In this document: positions 1-5,000 of the stretch, one piece after another
How positions within the stretch are numbered: the stretch's first letter is position 1
Layout of the letters: every line of letters begins with the position of its first letter
Assembly: GCA_016202525.1 (NCBI GenBank)
Contig: JACQOM010000047.1
Coordinates: 1-5,000 of the forward strand
Source: Chloroflexota bacterium
Lineage (GTDB): Bacteria > Chloroflexota > Dehalococcoidia > Dehalococcoidales > UBA2162
Reading direction: 5' to 3'
Length of the DNA stretch: 5,000 bases
Notes under the pieces: model-generated
Told to the model about the DNA's origin: nothing
Database searches by the model: none
The model's input: only the letters and a program-made list of their open reading frames with translations
Made by a program: the position numbers and the translations under genes

Positions 1-161
1 AACTGGCAATATCTAAGTTGGTGGGGGCAGAGACAACTTTAGTGGTGACTCATTCTCCTCGCCTTACTCTGAGTCCAAACTATGATACATTGAATATGGT
101 TAAGGAATACCGCCACGGTGATAGTTGTATCGCAATATACAGGAAGGGAGGTAAAACGTGA
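1..161 (+). CDS. rsmD: C-terminal end of probable 16S rRNA (guanine966-N2)-methyltransferase RsmD (partial)
   Basis: An open frame enters from the left edge (first full codon at base 3) and stops at TGA 159-161, giving about 52 residues. The end of this tail, with Glu-Tyr-Arg-His-Gly-Asp-Ser followed by a hydrophobic Ile-Ala-Ile-Tyr-Arg strand, resembles the closing beta strand of RsmD proteins, which often end in an R-x-Y-G-D-T-x-[IL]-x-x-Y pattern. Earlier, a Val-Val-Thr-His-Ser segment matches the point where RsmD usually has a [VI]-x-E-[HR]-S strand. RsmD methylates G966 of 16S rRNA using S-adenosylmethionine. Its catalytic N-P-P-[YF] motif would lie upstream of the window and cannot be checked. 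The rsmD-coaD order is a common bacterial gene pair, which supports the call. The stop overlaps the coaD start as GTGA, so the two are probably translationally coupled. Identity is partly inferred from context because only the tail is visible. Confidence 0.72.
   Translation, partial: LAISKLVGAETTLVVTHSPRLTLSPNYDTLNMVKEYRHGDSCIAIYRKGGKT
147..152 (+). promoter_or_regulatory. Ribosome binding site for coaD
   Basis: A strong GGAGGT Shine-Dalgarno lies five bases before the GTG at 158-160. It decides in favour of this GTG start and lies inside the last codons of the upstream gene. Confidence 0.85.
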
Positions 162-643
162 CCATTGCTCTTTACCCGGGTAGCTTTGACCCGATAACCA
201 ACGGGCATCTGGATATCGGAATCAGAGCGGCCAAACTTTTTGAGAAGCTGATATTTGGTGTCTATGATACTCCTGCCAAGAATCTGCTCTTCACCACCGC
301 CGAGAGAGTAGAGTTTATTAGACAGGCAACCGTTGACCTGCCTAATGTCGAGGTGGCGCCCTTTAGCGGTCTGACGGTTGATTTTGCCCGGGAAGTAGGG
401 GCACAGGCGATAGTGCGGGGTTTGAGAGTCGGTGCCGATTTTGAGCGGGAATTCGAGATGGCATTGATGAACAAGAAATTGTCTCCTGATTGTGAACTGG
501 TCTGTCTTATGGCCAGCCTGAAATACCAGTTCCTTAGCTCCAGTCTGCTCAAAGAGGTAGCCAGTCTGGGCGGTTATATCGATGACCTTGTCCCCAAAAC
601 GGTGGCGGTAGCCCTCAAGGGGAAAGTTCATAGCCGGGCGTGA
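158..643 (+). CDS. coaD: Phosphopantetheine adenylyltransferase (PPAT, CoaD)
   Basis: This 161-residue cytosolic enzyme transfers AMP from ATP to 4'-phosphopantetheine, giving dephospho-CoA, the penultimate step of coenzyme A synthesis. The length is normal for bacterial CoaD. The nucleotidyltransferase signature is intact: Y-P-G-S-F-D-P near residues 6-12, then T14-x-G16-H17 (the [HT]xGH motif). Lys41 matches the conserved substrate-binding Lys of E. coli Lys42. R-G-L-R at 87-90 and the D-F-E-x-E-F-x-M-A-L-M-N block at 94-105 are classic, as is the ATP-binding S-S-S-L-x-K-E at 127-133. The start is GTG, backed by a strong GGAGGT and a 4-base GTGA overlap with the upstream stop. No catalytic residue appears missing. 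It is probably cotranscribed with the upstream methyltransferase gene and perhaps with the ferredoxin gene 47 bases downstream. The closest alternative would be another small nucleotidyltransferase, but the whole motif set is that of CoaD. Confidence 0.97.
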   Translation: MTIALYPGSFDPITNGHLDIGIRAAKLFEKLIFGVYDTPAKNLLFTTAERVEFIRQATVDLPNVEVAPFSGLTVDFAREVGAQAIVRGLRVGADFEREFEMALMNKKLSPDCELVCLMASLKYQFLSSSLLKEVASLGGYIDDLVPKTVAVALKGKVHSRA

Positions 644-674
644 GGCTGTTCAAAAAAGTTATAAAGCAGTAAAC

Positions 675-682
675 AAAGGAGG
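675..682 (+). promoter_or_regulatory. Ribosome binding site for the ferredoxin gene
   Basis: AAAGGAGG sits eight bases before the ATG at 691, close to a perfect Shine-Dalgarno. It lies in the 47-base gap after coaD. An ATG at 684-686 is out of frame and too close to the site. I could not identify a convincing separate promoter in the gap. Confidence 0.85.
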
Positions 683-690
683 AATGGTTA

Positions 691-957
691 ATGGCATACA
701 AAATTACGGATGAGTGTATTAGCTGTGGAGCTTGCGAACCAGAGTGTCCTAACCAGGCAATCAGCGAGGGGGAGACGATATATGTCATCAACCCGGATAA
801 GTGTACGGAATGTGTCGGTTCGTACCAGTCTTCACGGTGTGCTGAGGTCTGCCCGGTAGACGCCTGTGTGGCTAACGTAGACCGTAAGGAAGGTCGGGAC
901 CAGTTACTGGCAAAGTGGAAGAAATTGCATCCGGGTGAAACCCCGGCGGTTACTTAA
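691..957 (+). CDS. YfhL / Allochromatium-type 2[4Fe-4S] ferredoxin
   Basis: This 88-residue soluble electron carrier has two 4Fe-4S binding motifs. The first is C9-x2-C12-x2-C15-x3-C19-P. The second is C38-x2-C41-x8-C50-x3-C54-P. By analogy with the family, cluster I is held by C9, C12, C15 and C54, and cluster II by C19, C38, C41 and C50. The eight-residue insertion between C41 and C50 (starting V-G) and the charged C-terminal extension after C54 distinguish the Allochromatium/YfhL subgroup from short clostridial ferredoxins. The segment D-K-C-T-E-C-V-G is typical of YfhL. One further cysteine, C59, is not needed for either cluster. ATG start with an excellent AAAGGAGG. Ferredoxins of this type are found beside coaD in some other bacteria (Pseudomonas, from memory), so the pairing may be functional or simply an old neighbourhood. 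The redox partner cannot be deduced. Confidence 0.94.
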   Translation: MAYKITDECISCGACEPECPNQAISEGETIYVINPDKCTECVGSYQSSRCAEVCPVDACVANVDRKEGRDQLLAKWKKLHPGETPAVT

Positions 958-978
958 TATTCAGCCTGATTCCAGAGT

Positions 979-1040
979 TAACAGTGTTTATCTGGCAATA
1001 TTAGCTGTCAATTCGCTTCTGACAGTAGTCTGTCCTGTTA
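979..1040. terminator. Possible bidirectional termination region between convergent genes
   Basis: The ferredoxin gene (+) and the cvpA-like gene (-) converge here. Visible inverted repeats are CTGTCA 1005-1010 with TGACAG 1020-1025 (9-base loop), GACAG 1021-1025 with CTGTC 1030-1034 (4-base loop), and TAACAG 979-984 with CTGTTA 1035-1040 as an outer pair that takes in the cvpA stop codon. The first two share an arm and cannot form together. No run of T follows on either strand, so this is not a classical intrinsic terminator. The call rests mainly on position. Confidence 0.25.
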
Positions 1041-1526
1041 TTTAAAAAAGGAGCGTATCATATCGAACTCGTCGGGTAACAGCGCCAGCACCGCCGGAAA
1101 GCGGTCCAGCAGAATAGTGGCCAGGCTTGACCGGCTGATAACTCCGGAAAGACTCAGAAATTTGGCGCCGGTGGCTAGCAGGGCGCCGCAGAAGATGGCT
1201 CCCAGTACCAGACCGAAAGCAGCGCCGCCGAGGTGATTGACCCAGCCCAGCATCACCGCTGAGACAGCCAGTTTCAGTAGCATTGCCGCTATACTGGCGA
1301 CCAGCATCACCCCGATTAGTATGATGGCTAAGGCAACCGCCTTAGCCACACTGTCTTGTGGGATGAAGGATAATCGCTCGGCCAGGGGAATGTAGTAACG
1401 TCCGGCTAGAATTACCCCGGCAATCAGTCCGGCTAACGATAAAGCTGCCTTGATAATCCCGATTCTCAAGCCGGAAAAGGTGGTAACCCCTATGATTATC
1501 AAGATAACGATATCGATCCAGTTCAT
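1038..1526 (-). CDS. cvpA: CvpA-family integral membrane protein
   Basis: This is a 162-residue, very hydrophobic protein with four likely membrane helices, at about residues 3-20, 24-43, 60-86 and 101-121. A more polar tail of about 40 residues follows, ending Ser-Phe-Phe-Lys. The opening M-N-W-I-D-I-V-I-L, the S-G-L-R-I-G-I-I-K turn near residues 18-26, and the L-G-x-[VL]-N-x-L-G-G-A-x-F-G-L-V-L-G block at 93-109 are the conserved hallmarks of the CvpA (colicin V production) family, and the length is typical. The name comes from E. coli, where CvpA was linked to colicin V production; the biochemical role is not established. The start is ATG, with a weak AAGAGAG seven bases upstream (complement of 1534-1540). 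It begins 30 bases after the permease stop, so it is probably the last gene of the exporter operon. It could be a bystander that shares the transcript. Confidence 0.8.
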   Translation of the reverse strand: MNWIDIVILIIIGVTTFSGLRIGIIKAALSLAGLIAGVILAGRYYIPLAERLSFIPQDSVAKAVALAIILIGVMLVASIAAMLLKLAVSAVMLGWVNHLGGAAFGLVLGAIFCGALLATGAKFLSLSGVISRSSLATILLDRFPAVLALLPDEFDMIRSFFK

Positions 1527-1556
1527 CGGTTTGCTCTCTTGCTTACTTCTATTATC

Positions 1557-2807
1557 TCACCCGTAGTGTAGAGCGTCAATCGGGTTCAGTCTGGCGGCTC
1601 TCATTGCCGGATAGATGCCGGAGCTAAGCCCGATAAAAACCGAGACCAGAATAGCCACCAGGACAATTACCGGCGAAACTACGGCATGAAGGGAGAATCC
1701 GCCCAGGTTGACCAGGGATATGCCCATTGTCACCAGCCAGGCACCAAGCAGCCCGATACCGCCTCCGGACAGGCTCAAGATAGCCGCCTCTAACAGGAAC
1801 TGAGTTAGAATATCCCGGCGCTTGGCGCCGATTGCCTTCCGCAGTCCTATCTCCCGGGTGCGCTCGGTAACTGAAACCAGCATAATGTTCATAATACCGA
1901 TGCCGCCCACCAGTAGAGAGATGCTGCCGATTAATCCCAGAAAAACGGTTAATGCCATGGTTATCGTCTCAAATGTTCCGAGCAGTTGCTCCGGACTCAT
2001 AATCGAGAAGTCATTCTTATCACCGGCTTTGATGCGGTGTTGCTTTCTCAGGACAGTTTCGATGTCTTGCCTGGCTTCTTCCAGTGTCCAGTCTGTACCA
2101 ATCTGGGCGCTGACTTGCTGAACCGCATCTTCCCCGCTCGGTGTTTTCTGAGAAAATAGCCGCGCCTGAAAGGTAGTTATCGGTGTAACCGTCAGTTCAT
2201 CCCAGCTAAATCCGAACAATGATAAGCCCCGCGGTTCCATAACGCCGATGACCGTAAACCGTTTATCCTTGATTTTAACCTGCTTGCCGATTGGGTCATC
2301 GCTGCCAAAGAGACTCTCAGCCACCTTACTACCCAGCACTACTACCATATCTCTTCTGGCCAGGTTCACCTCAGAAATGAATTGCCCCGCTCTAATTTTG
2401 AAACCATACAACTGCTGGTAGTCAGGGTTACTACCATGTATCGGGGATAAAAAGTCCTTGTTACCGGCTATTATTTTGGCAAAATTTTCATTGACCGGCA
2501 CCGCGGCGCTCACTGAACTGAGACGTTCCAGCGCTTTAGCATCATCCATAGTCATGCTGGCGGGGGCATAGCCCGGTGATAGTGAGGCTAACCCGGGTGC
2601 TTCGGGATTGGCCGGCTGTACAAAAAGGAGATTGCTGCCCAGCTCTTTAAAAGTGGAGGAAATCATATCCTGGAGGCCCGTCCCGACCGACATCAGAATG
2701 ATAACGGCGCTTACCCCGATTATCATACCCAGCATGGTAAGGGCCGAGCGTAACTTGTTCGACAAAAGCGATTTTATGGCAATGCCGAAGAATTCGATAA
2801 ACTTCAT
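1557..2807 (-). CDS. MacB/YknZ-type ABC transporter permease (FtsX domain)
   Basis: This 416-residue membrane subunit belongs to a tripartite-type ABC exporter (type VII / MacB fold). A short cytoplasmic N-terminus is followed by TM1 at about 19-42, with S-N-K-L-R-S-A-L-T-M-L-G-M-I-I-G-V just before and in it. A large extracytoplasmic MacB-PCD domain follows at about 45-280. The FtsX core has TM2 at about 283-311, the cytoplasmic coupling segment E-R-T-R-E-I-G-L-R-K-A-I-G-A at 315-328, TM3 at about 338-364 and TM4 at about 376-398. The end, P-A-x-R-A-A-R-L-N-P-I-D-A-L-x-Y, is the usual family signature. No ATPase domain is fused; the ATPase is the preceding gene. I chose the ATG at 2807 rather than the in-frame TTG at 2822, because GGAAGG lies seven bases before the ATG and overlaps the TTG. 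The substrate is unknown: relatives export macrolides, peptides or lipoprotein-like cargo. LolC/E-like roles are less likely, given the adjacent adaptor. Confidence 0.93.
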   Translation of the reverse strand: MKFIEFFGIAIKSLLSNKLRSALTMLGMIIGVSAVIILMSVGTGLQDMISSTFKELGSNLLFVQPANPEAPGLASLSPGYAPASMTMDDAKALERLSSVSAAVPVNENFAKIIAGNKDFLSPIHGSNPDYQQLYGFKIRAGQFISEVNLARRDMVVVLGSKVAESLFGSDDPIGKQVKIKDKRFTVIGVMEPRGLSLFGFSWDELTVTPITTFQARLFSQKTPSGEDAVQQVSAQIGTDWTLEEARQDIETVLRKQHRIKAGDKNDFSIMSPEQLLGTFETITMALTVFLGLIGSISLLVGGIGIMNIMLVSVTERTREIGLRKAIGAKRRDILTQFLLEAAILSLSGGGIGLLGAWLVTMGISLVNLGGFSLHAVVSPVIVLVAILVSVFIGLSSGIYPAMRAARLNPIDALHYG

Positions 2808-2814
2808 CCACAAA

Positions 2815-2820
2815 CCTTCC
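2815..2820 (-). promoter_or_regulatory. Ribosome binding site for the permease gene
   Basis: On the minus strand GGAAGG lies seven bases before the ATG at 2807-2805. It decides between that ATG and the TTG at 2822-2820, which overlaps the site. It is only four bases from the inverted-repeat element at 2825-2920, so folding of that element could affect access to it. Confidence 0.7.
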
Positions 2821-2824
2821 AACC

Positions 2825-2920
2825 GTCATTGCGAGTCCTTCGGCTGAAGGGCGAAGCAATCCGTCCCAATCTTACGGATTGCCACGTCGTCCCGATTCCA
2901 TCGAGATTTCTCGCAATGAC
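2825..2920. repeat. REP/MITE-like inverted-repeat element inside the exporter operon
   Basis: This is a 96-base element with perfect 11-bp terminal inverted repeats, GTCATTGCGAG at 2825-2835 and CTCGCAATGAC at 2910-2920. Inside are a 9-bp stem (GCAATCCGT 2856-2864 with ACGGATTGC 2874-2882, 9-base loop), a 5-bp hairpin (CCTTC 2837-2841 with GAAGG 2846-2850) and a 4-bp hairpin (CGAT 2893-2896 with ATCG 2900-2903). The ends and the internal G-A-A-G-C-A-A-T-C pattern match a family of dispersed palindromic repeats that I recall from many environmental and Chloroflexota genomes; this is from memory and not searched. It carries no ORF, so any mobility would depend on an enzyme encoded elsewhere. 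It ends three bases from the ATPase stop codon and begins four bases from the permease ribosome binding site, so it would be transcribed as a structured intercistronic RNA. Confidence 0.8.
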
Positions 2921-2923
2921 ACC

Positions 2924-3607
2924 TTATCTGACCGCCAGGCCGACTTTCTCGTCGCTGACGATTTGCCCGTCTTTGACCCGGATGATGCGCTTTGCCTGGG
3001 TAGCAATATCCATTTCATGAGTGACCATAACCACGGTGATACCTTCCAGATTGAGCTTGCGGAAAATGGCGACAATCTCGGCGCTGGCGACACTATTCAG
3101 GTTACCGGTAGGCTCATCAGCCAGGACCAGTGTTGGATTATTGACCAGCGCCCGGGCAATGGCTACCCGCTGTTGTTCTCCACCCGATAGTTCAGTGGGC
3201 TTGTGGTCTGCCCTGGCGGCCAGCCCGACCCGCTCCAATGCCTCCAGAGCCCTCTGGCGCTTGCGAAGACCGCCGGCGTAAACAAGCGGTAGTTCGACAT
3301 TAGCCACGGCGCTGGCACGGCGCAGAAGATTATAGTCCTGAAAGACAAAACCGATTCTCTTGTTTCTCATTTCTGCCAGCCGGTTATCGCTAAAGCTATT
3401 AACATCGGCTCCTTCAAAAGTGTAAACGCCTGAAGTCAGCTTATCCAGAAAACCGAGCACATTCATCAGGGTCGACTTGCCGGAGCCTGAAGCACCGATA
3501 ATAGCCACCATCTCTCCTTGCTCGATAGTCAGGGAGATTCCTCTTAGAGCCAGAATCTCTACCTTGCCCATGTGGTAAATCTTGGTTGCCTTTTCCAGTT
3601 TAATCAT
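2924..3607 (-). CDS. MacB/LolD/YknY-type ABC transporter ATPase
   Basis: This 227-residue cytoplasmic subunit powers the exporter. All main nucleotide-binding motifs are present, numbered from the ATG at 3607: Walker [10 protein letters not shown] at 38-46 with Lys44, Q-loop Gln90 in V-F-Q-D-Y, signature L-S-G-G-E-Q-Q at 140-146, Walker B L-V-L-A-D-E with Glu165 catalytic, and switch His197 in V-T-H-E. The D-loop reads G-N-L-N-S where most relatives have G-N-L-D-[ST], an Asp-to-Asn change at about residue 171. The segment [10 protein letters not shown] after the Q-loop is typical of MacB/LolD/YknY ATPases. The start is uncertain. The ATG at 3607 fits family length but has no clear Shine-Dalgarno, and a TTG at 3625 would add six residues and is no better supported. 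The gene follows the adaptor stop by 39 bases in the same frame. The partner permease lies after the inverted-repeat element. Confidence 0.95.
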   Translation of the reverse strand: MIKLEKATKIYHMGKVEILALRGISLTIEQGEMVAIIGASGSGKSTLMNVLGFLDKLTSGVYTFEGADVNSFSDNRLAEMRNKRIGFVFQDYNLLRRASAVANVELPLVYAGGLRKRQRALEALERVGLAARADHKPTELSGGEQQRVAIARALVNNPTLVLADEPTGNLNSVASAEIVAIFRKLNLEGITVVMVTHEMDIATQAKRIIRVKDGQIVSDEKVGLAVR

Positions 3608-3646
3608 GGAATCAGTCAAATGCAAACAGAATCGTGATGTTGAAAA

Positions 3647-4990
3647 TCACTGCGCCCGATTTTCTACCACAGTCTCCCCTTCTTCAAGGCCACTGACAAT
3701 CTCAGTCTGGGTGCCATTGCTGATACCGGTGACTACCATTCTTTCCTGAGCTTGCCCGTTGACTAGCACATCGACTACGGTATTACCCTGGCTATTTTTC
3801 TTAACCACCCGGTCAGGGATGAGCAGGACTCTAGTCCGTTCCGTAGTCACGATATCGGCGTTGGCGCTCATGCCGGCTCTCAGGCCGCTACCCTCGGTCG
3901 CATTAAACTTGATTTTAATATCATATACTATTACCCCGGCTTTATCGGACGATAAAAGGCTGATAGAGCTGACCTTACCATCGAGCTTTAGATTGGGTAA
4001 TGCGTCTAACTTGATGATGGCTTTTTGTCCTGTCTTCACCGCAGCGATATCTATCTCATCTACTTGAATCTTTAATTCCATGCTGCCTGAGTCAATCAGA
4101 TGAATAATCGGAGTGGTCGGAGAGACAGTGTCTTTTTCATCGGCACTCACGTTGACGATGGCGCCATCGAACGGCGCCGTAATAACTGCTTTCTCAAGCT
4201 GTCTCTCGGCTTGCTCCAGAAGCCGCTGGGTCAGGTCCAATGATTTCCGGGTTAGCTCCAGTGACTGCTGGTTTTGCGCTAAGGACTGATTGGATAGCTC
4301 CAAAGACTGCCGAGCGGCCTCTACCTGACGCTTCTTGATGGCAACTTCTTCCGTATCGGCGTAGGATAGCATGGCATTTAGCTTTCGTTCTTCGATTATC
4401 AGGTTTGCCTCAGCCAGGGCTATGTTTCTTATCCATTCGGCTCTGGTCTCATCTGTGGTGGCGGCAGCCAGTCTATCGTGGGCGTTCTGAACCGAATGCC
4501 GGGCTTTGTCCACATTTGCCTGGGCAATTTCCATATCCGGCCATTTGTATAAATTTTGGGCCTTATCCAGTTCAAGCGTGGCAGTTTGCAACGTTACCCC
4601 AGCCTGGGTTATGCCTAGTTTTGCCTGGGTTACGGCTACTTCTGATTGAGTTACGGCCAGTTGTGCTTTTGCCTGGTCTACATGTGCCTGTATTACGGCC
4701 AGCTCCAGCGTATCGGTCTCCAGCCTGGCAAGTATGTCTCCCCGCTTGACCCGGTCACCTTCCTCAACGTATATCTTATCTATTCGGCCAGCCACGCCGA
4801 AGGTTAGCTTCGTTTCATTAGAGGTCGCAATATTGCCGCTACCGCTCACGGTTACGCTCAGGTCGCCCCGCGCCACCTTAGCCAGTTGTTGCGTAACCTG
4901 AGGTTTGTTCTGACTGAACGGATTACATGATAGCGAGCTAACTAAAATAAAACAGAGTAGTAGAACAGTTGCTATTCGCCAACCTTTCAC
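3647..4990 (-). CDS. Membrane-fusion adaptor of an ABC exporter (HlyD/MacA/YknX-like), probable lipoprotein
   Basis: This extracytoplasmic adaptor of about 447 residues would link the permease to the outside face or envelope. The N-terminus (K2, R5, then a hydrophobic run 6-20 and S-L-S-C22) looks like a lipoprotein signal, although Ser at -3 is not the usual lipobox Leu. A first lipoyl-like half lies at about 60-95 (V-E-E-G-D-R-V-K-R-G-D-I-L-A at 75-88). A long alpha-helical coiled-coil hairpin spans about 96-267, and the second lipoyl half begins with T-A-P-F-D-G-A-I at 271-278. A beta-barrel follows at about 303-385 and a membrane-proximal domain from about 387 to the end. The start at GTG 4990 is tentative: the frame stays open to the window edge 10 bases away and no Shine-Dalgarno is visible. 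It is the first visible gene of the operon, 39 bases before the ATPase start. In a monoderm host no TolC partner would be needed, as for YknX. Confidence 0.92.
   Translation of the reverse strand: MKGWRIATVLLLCFILVSSLSCNPFSQNKPQVTQQLAKVARGDLSVTVSGSGNIATSNETKLTFGVAGRIDKIYVEEGDRVKRGDILARLETDTLELAVIQAHVDQAKAQLAVTQSEVAVTQAKLGITQAGVTLQTATLELDKAQNLYKWPDMEIAQANVDKARHSVQNAHDRLAAATTDETRAEWIRNIALAEANLIIEERKLNAMLSYADTEEVAIKKRQVEAARQSLELSNQSLAQNQQSLELTRKSLDLTQRLLEQAERQLEKAVITAPFDGAIVNVSADEKDTVSPTTPIIHLIDSGSMELKIQVDEIDIAAVKTGQKAIIKLDALPNLKLDGKVSSISLLSSDKAGVIVYDIKIKFNATEGSGLRAGMSANADIVTTERTRVLLIPDRVVKKNSQGNTVVDVLVNGQAQERMVVTGISNGTQTEIVSGLEEGETVVENRAQ
4205..4330 (-). repeat. Degenerate 21-bp tandem repeats encoding heptads (adaptor, second helix arm)
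   Basis: There are six consecutive 21-base units at 4205, 4226, 4247, 4268, 4289 and 4310. Shared blocks recur at the same phase, such as GCTCCA and GACTG. They encode residues of about 221-262, where the pattern Q-S-L-E-L-[ST]-x recurs every seven residues. This is the second arm of the coiled-coil hairpin. Confidence 0.75.
4560..4706 (-). repeat. Degenerate 21-bp tandem repeats encoding heptads (adaptor, first helix arm)
   Basis: There are seven consecutive 21-base units starting at 4560, 4581, 4602, 4623, 4644, 4665 and 4686. The units at 4602 and 4623 share the first ten bases, GCCTGGGTTA, and units 4623, 4644 and 4686 share TTACGGC or close forms. They encode residues of about 96-144, where A-V-T-Q-x-x-[VL] recurs every seven residues. 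This is the first arm of the coiled-coil hairpin. Confidence 0.78.
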
Positions 4991-5000
4991 CTTATTGTTC

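Noticed and set aside
80..631. A 183-codon open frame on the minus strand opposite coaD
   Set aside because: It is antisense to a clear coaD with all its motifs intact, shows no recognisable domain, and is best explained as a shadow of coaD codon bias.
659..664. TTATAA as a -10 promoter box for the ferredoxin gene
   Set aside because: No plausible -35 hexamer lies at the right distance, and the genes are close enough to be cotranscribed.
931..946. CCGGG/CCCGG hairpin at the end of the ferredoxin gene as a terminator
   Set aside because: It lies inside the last codons, has only a 5-bp stem, and is followed by mixed sequence and not by a T run.
2808..2822. TTG at 2822 as the permease start
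   Set aside because: It overlaps the GGAAGG that serves the ATG at 2807 and has no ribosome binding site of its own.
2825..2920. tRNA or CRISPR unit suggested by the cloverleaf-like folding
   Set aside because: There is no CCA-type acceptor end, no T-loop or anticodon pattern, and only one unit without spacers; a REP/MITE-like repeat explains it better.
2829..3190. Several short open frames on both strands across the inverted-repeat element and the ATPase 3' end
   Set aside because: They run through the palindromic repeat or antisense to the ATPase motifs and show no family pattern or good ribosome binding site.
4405..4749. A 114-codon plus-strand open frame rich in Pro, Leu and Gln
   Set aside because: Its repetitive look is the complement of the 21-bp heptad repeats in the adaptor gene, which is the real coding frame.

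Overview
The window looks like ordinary chromosome from a bacterium of moderate GC content (roughly half). Closely spaced genes, the rsmD-coaD pair, and a split MacB-type efflux system whose adaptor looks like a lipoprotein would all fit a Dehalococcoidia/Chloroflexota-like organism. A small palindromic repeat with GTCATTGCGAG ends, of a kind I associate with such genomes, points the same way. That assignment is inference; nothing here fixes the taxon.

Plus strand, bases 1-957, is a short housekeeping cluster. It holds the last ~52 codons of what is probably rsmD (16S rRNA guanine-N2 methyltransferase), overlapping by 4 bases the GTG start of coaD (phosphopantetheine adenylyltransferase, coenzyme A synthesis). 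After 47 bases comes a small 2[4Fe-4S] ferredoxin of the YfhL / Allochromatium type. The cluster ends in an ~80-base convergent intergenic region that contains short competing inverted repeats but no classical T-tract terminator.

Minus strand, bases 4990 down to 1038, is a four-gene run that reads as one operon: a membrane-fusion (HlyD/MacA/YknX-like) adaptor with a probable lipoprotein signal, a MacB/LolD/YknY-type ABC ATPase, a MacB/YknZ-type FtsX-domain permease, and a four-helix CvpA-family membrane protein. The first three form a complete tripartite-type ABC exporter with ATPase and permease on separate chains, as in Bacillus YknXYZ. The adaptor would sit outside the membrane on the permease's large extracytoplasmic domain, and the ATPase would drive it from inside. 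The substrate cannot be read from the sequence. CvpA-like proteins have no settled biochemical role.

The most notable non-coding item is a ~96-base inverted-repeat element (2825-2920) fitted between the ATPase stop codon and the permease ribosome binding site. It has perfect 11-bp terminal inverted repeats and three internal hairpins. The second notable item is a pair of degenerate 21-bp tandem arrays inside the adaptor gene, which encode the heptads of its coiled-coil hairpin. I see no phage, CRISPR, toxin-antitoxin, transposase, tRNA or rRNA gene, and no sign of a wholly new system.
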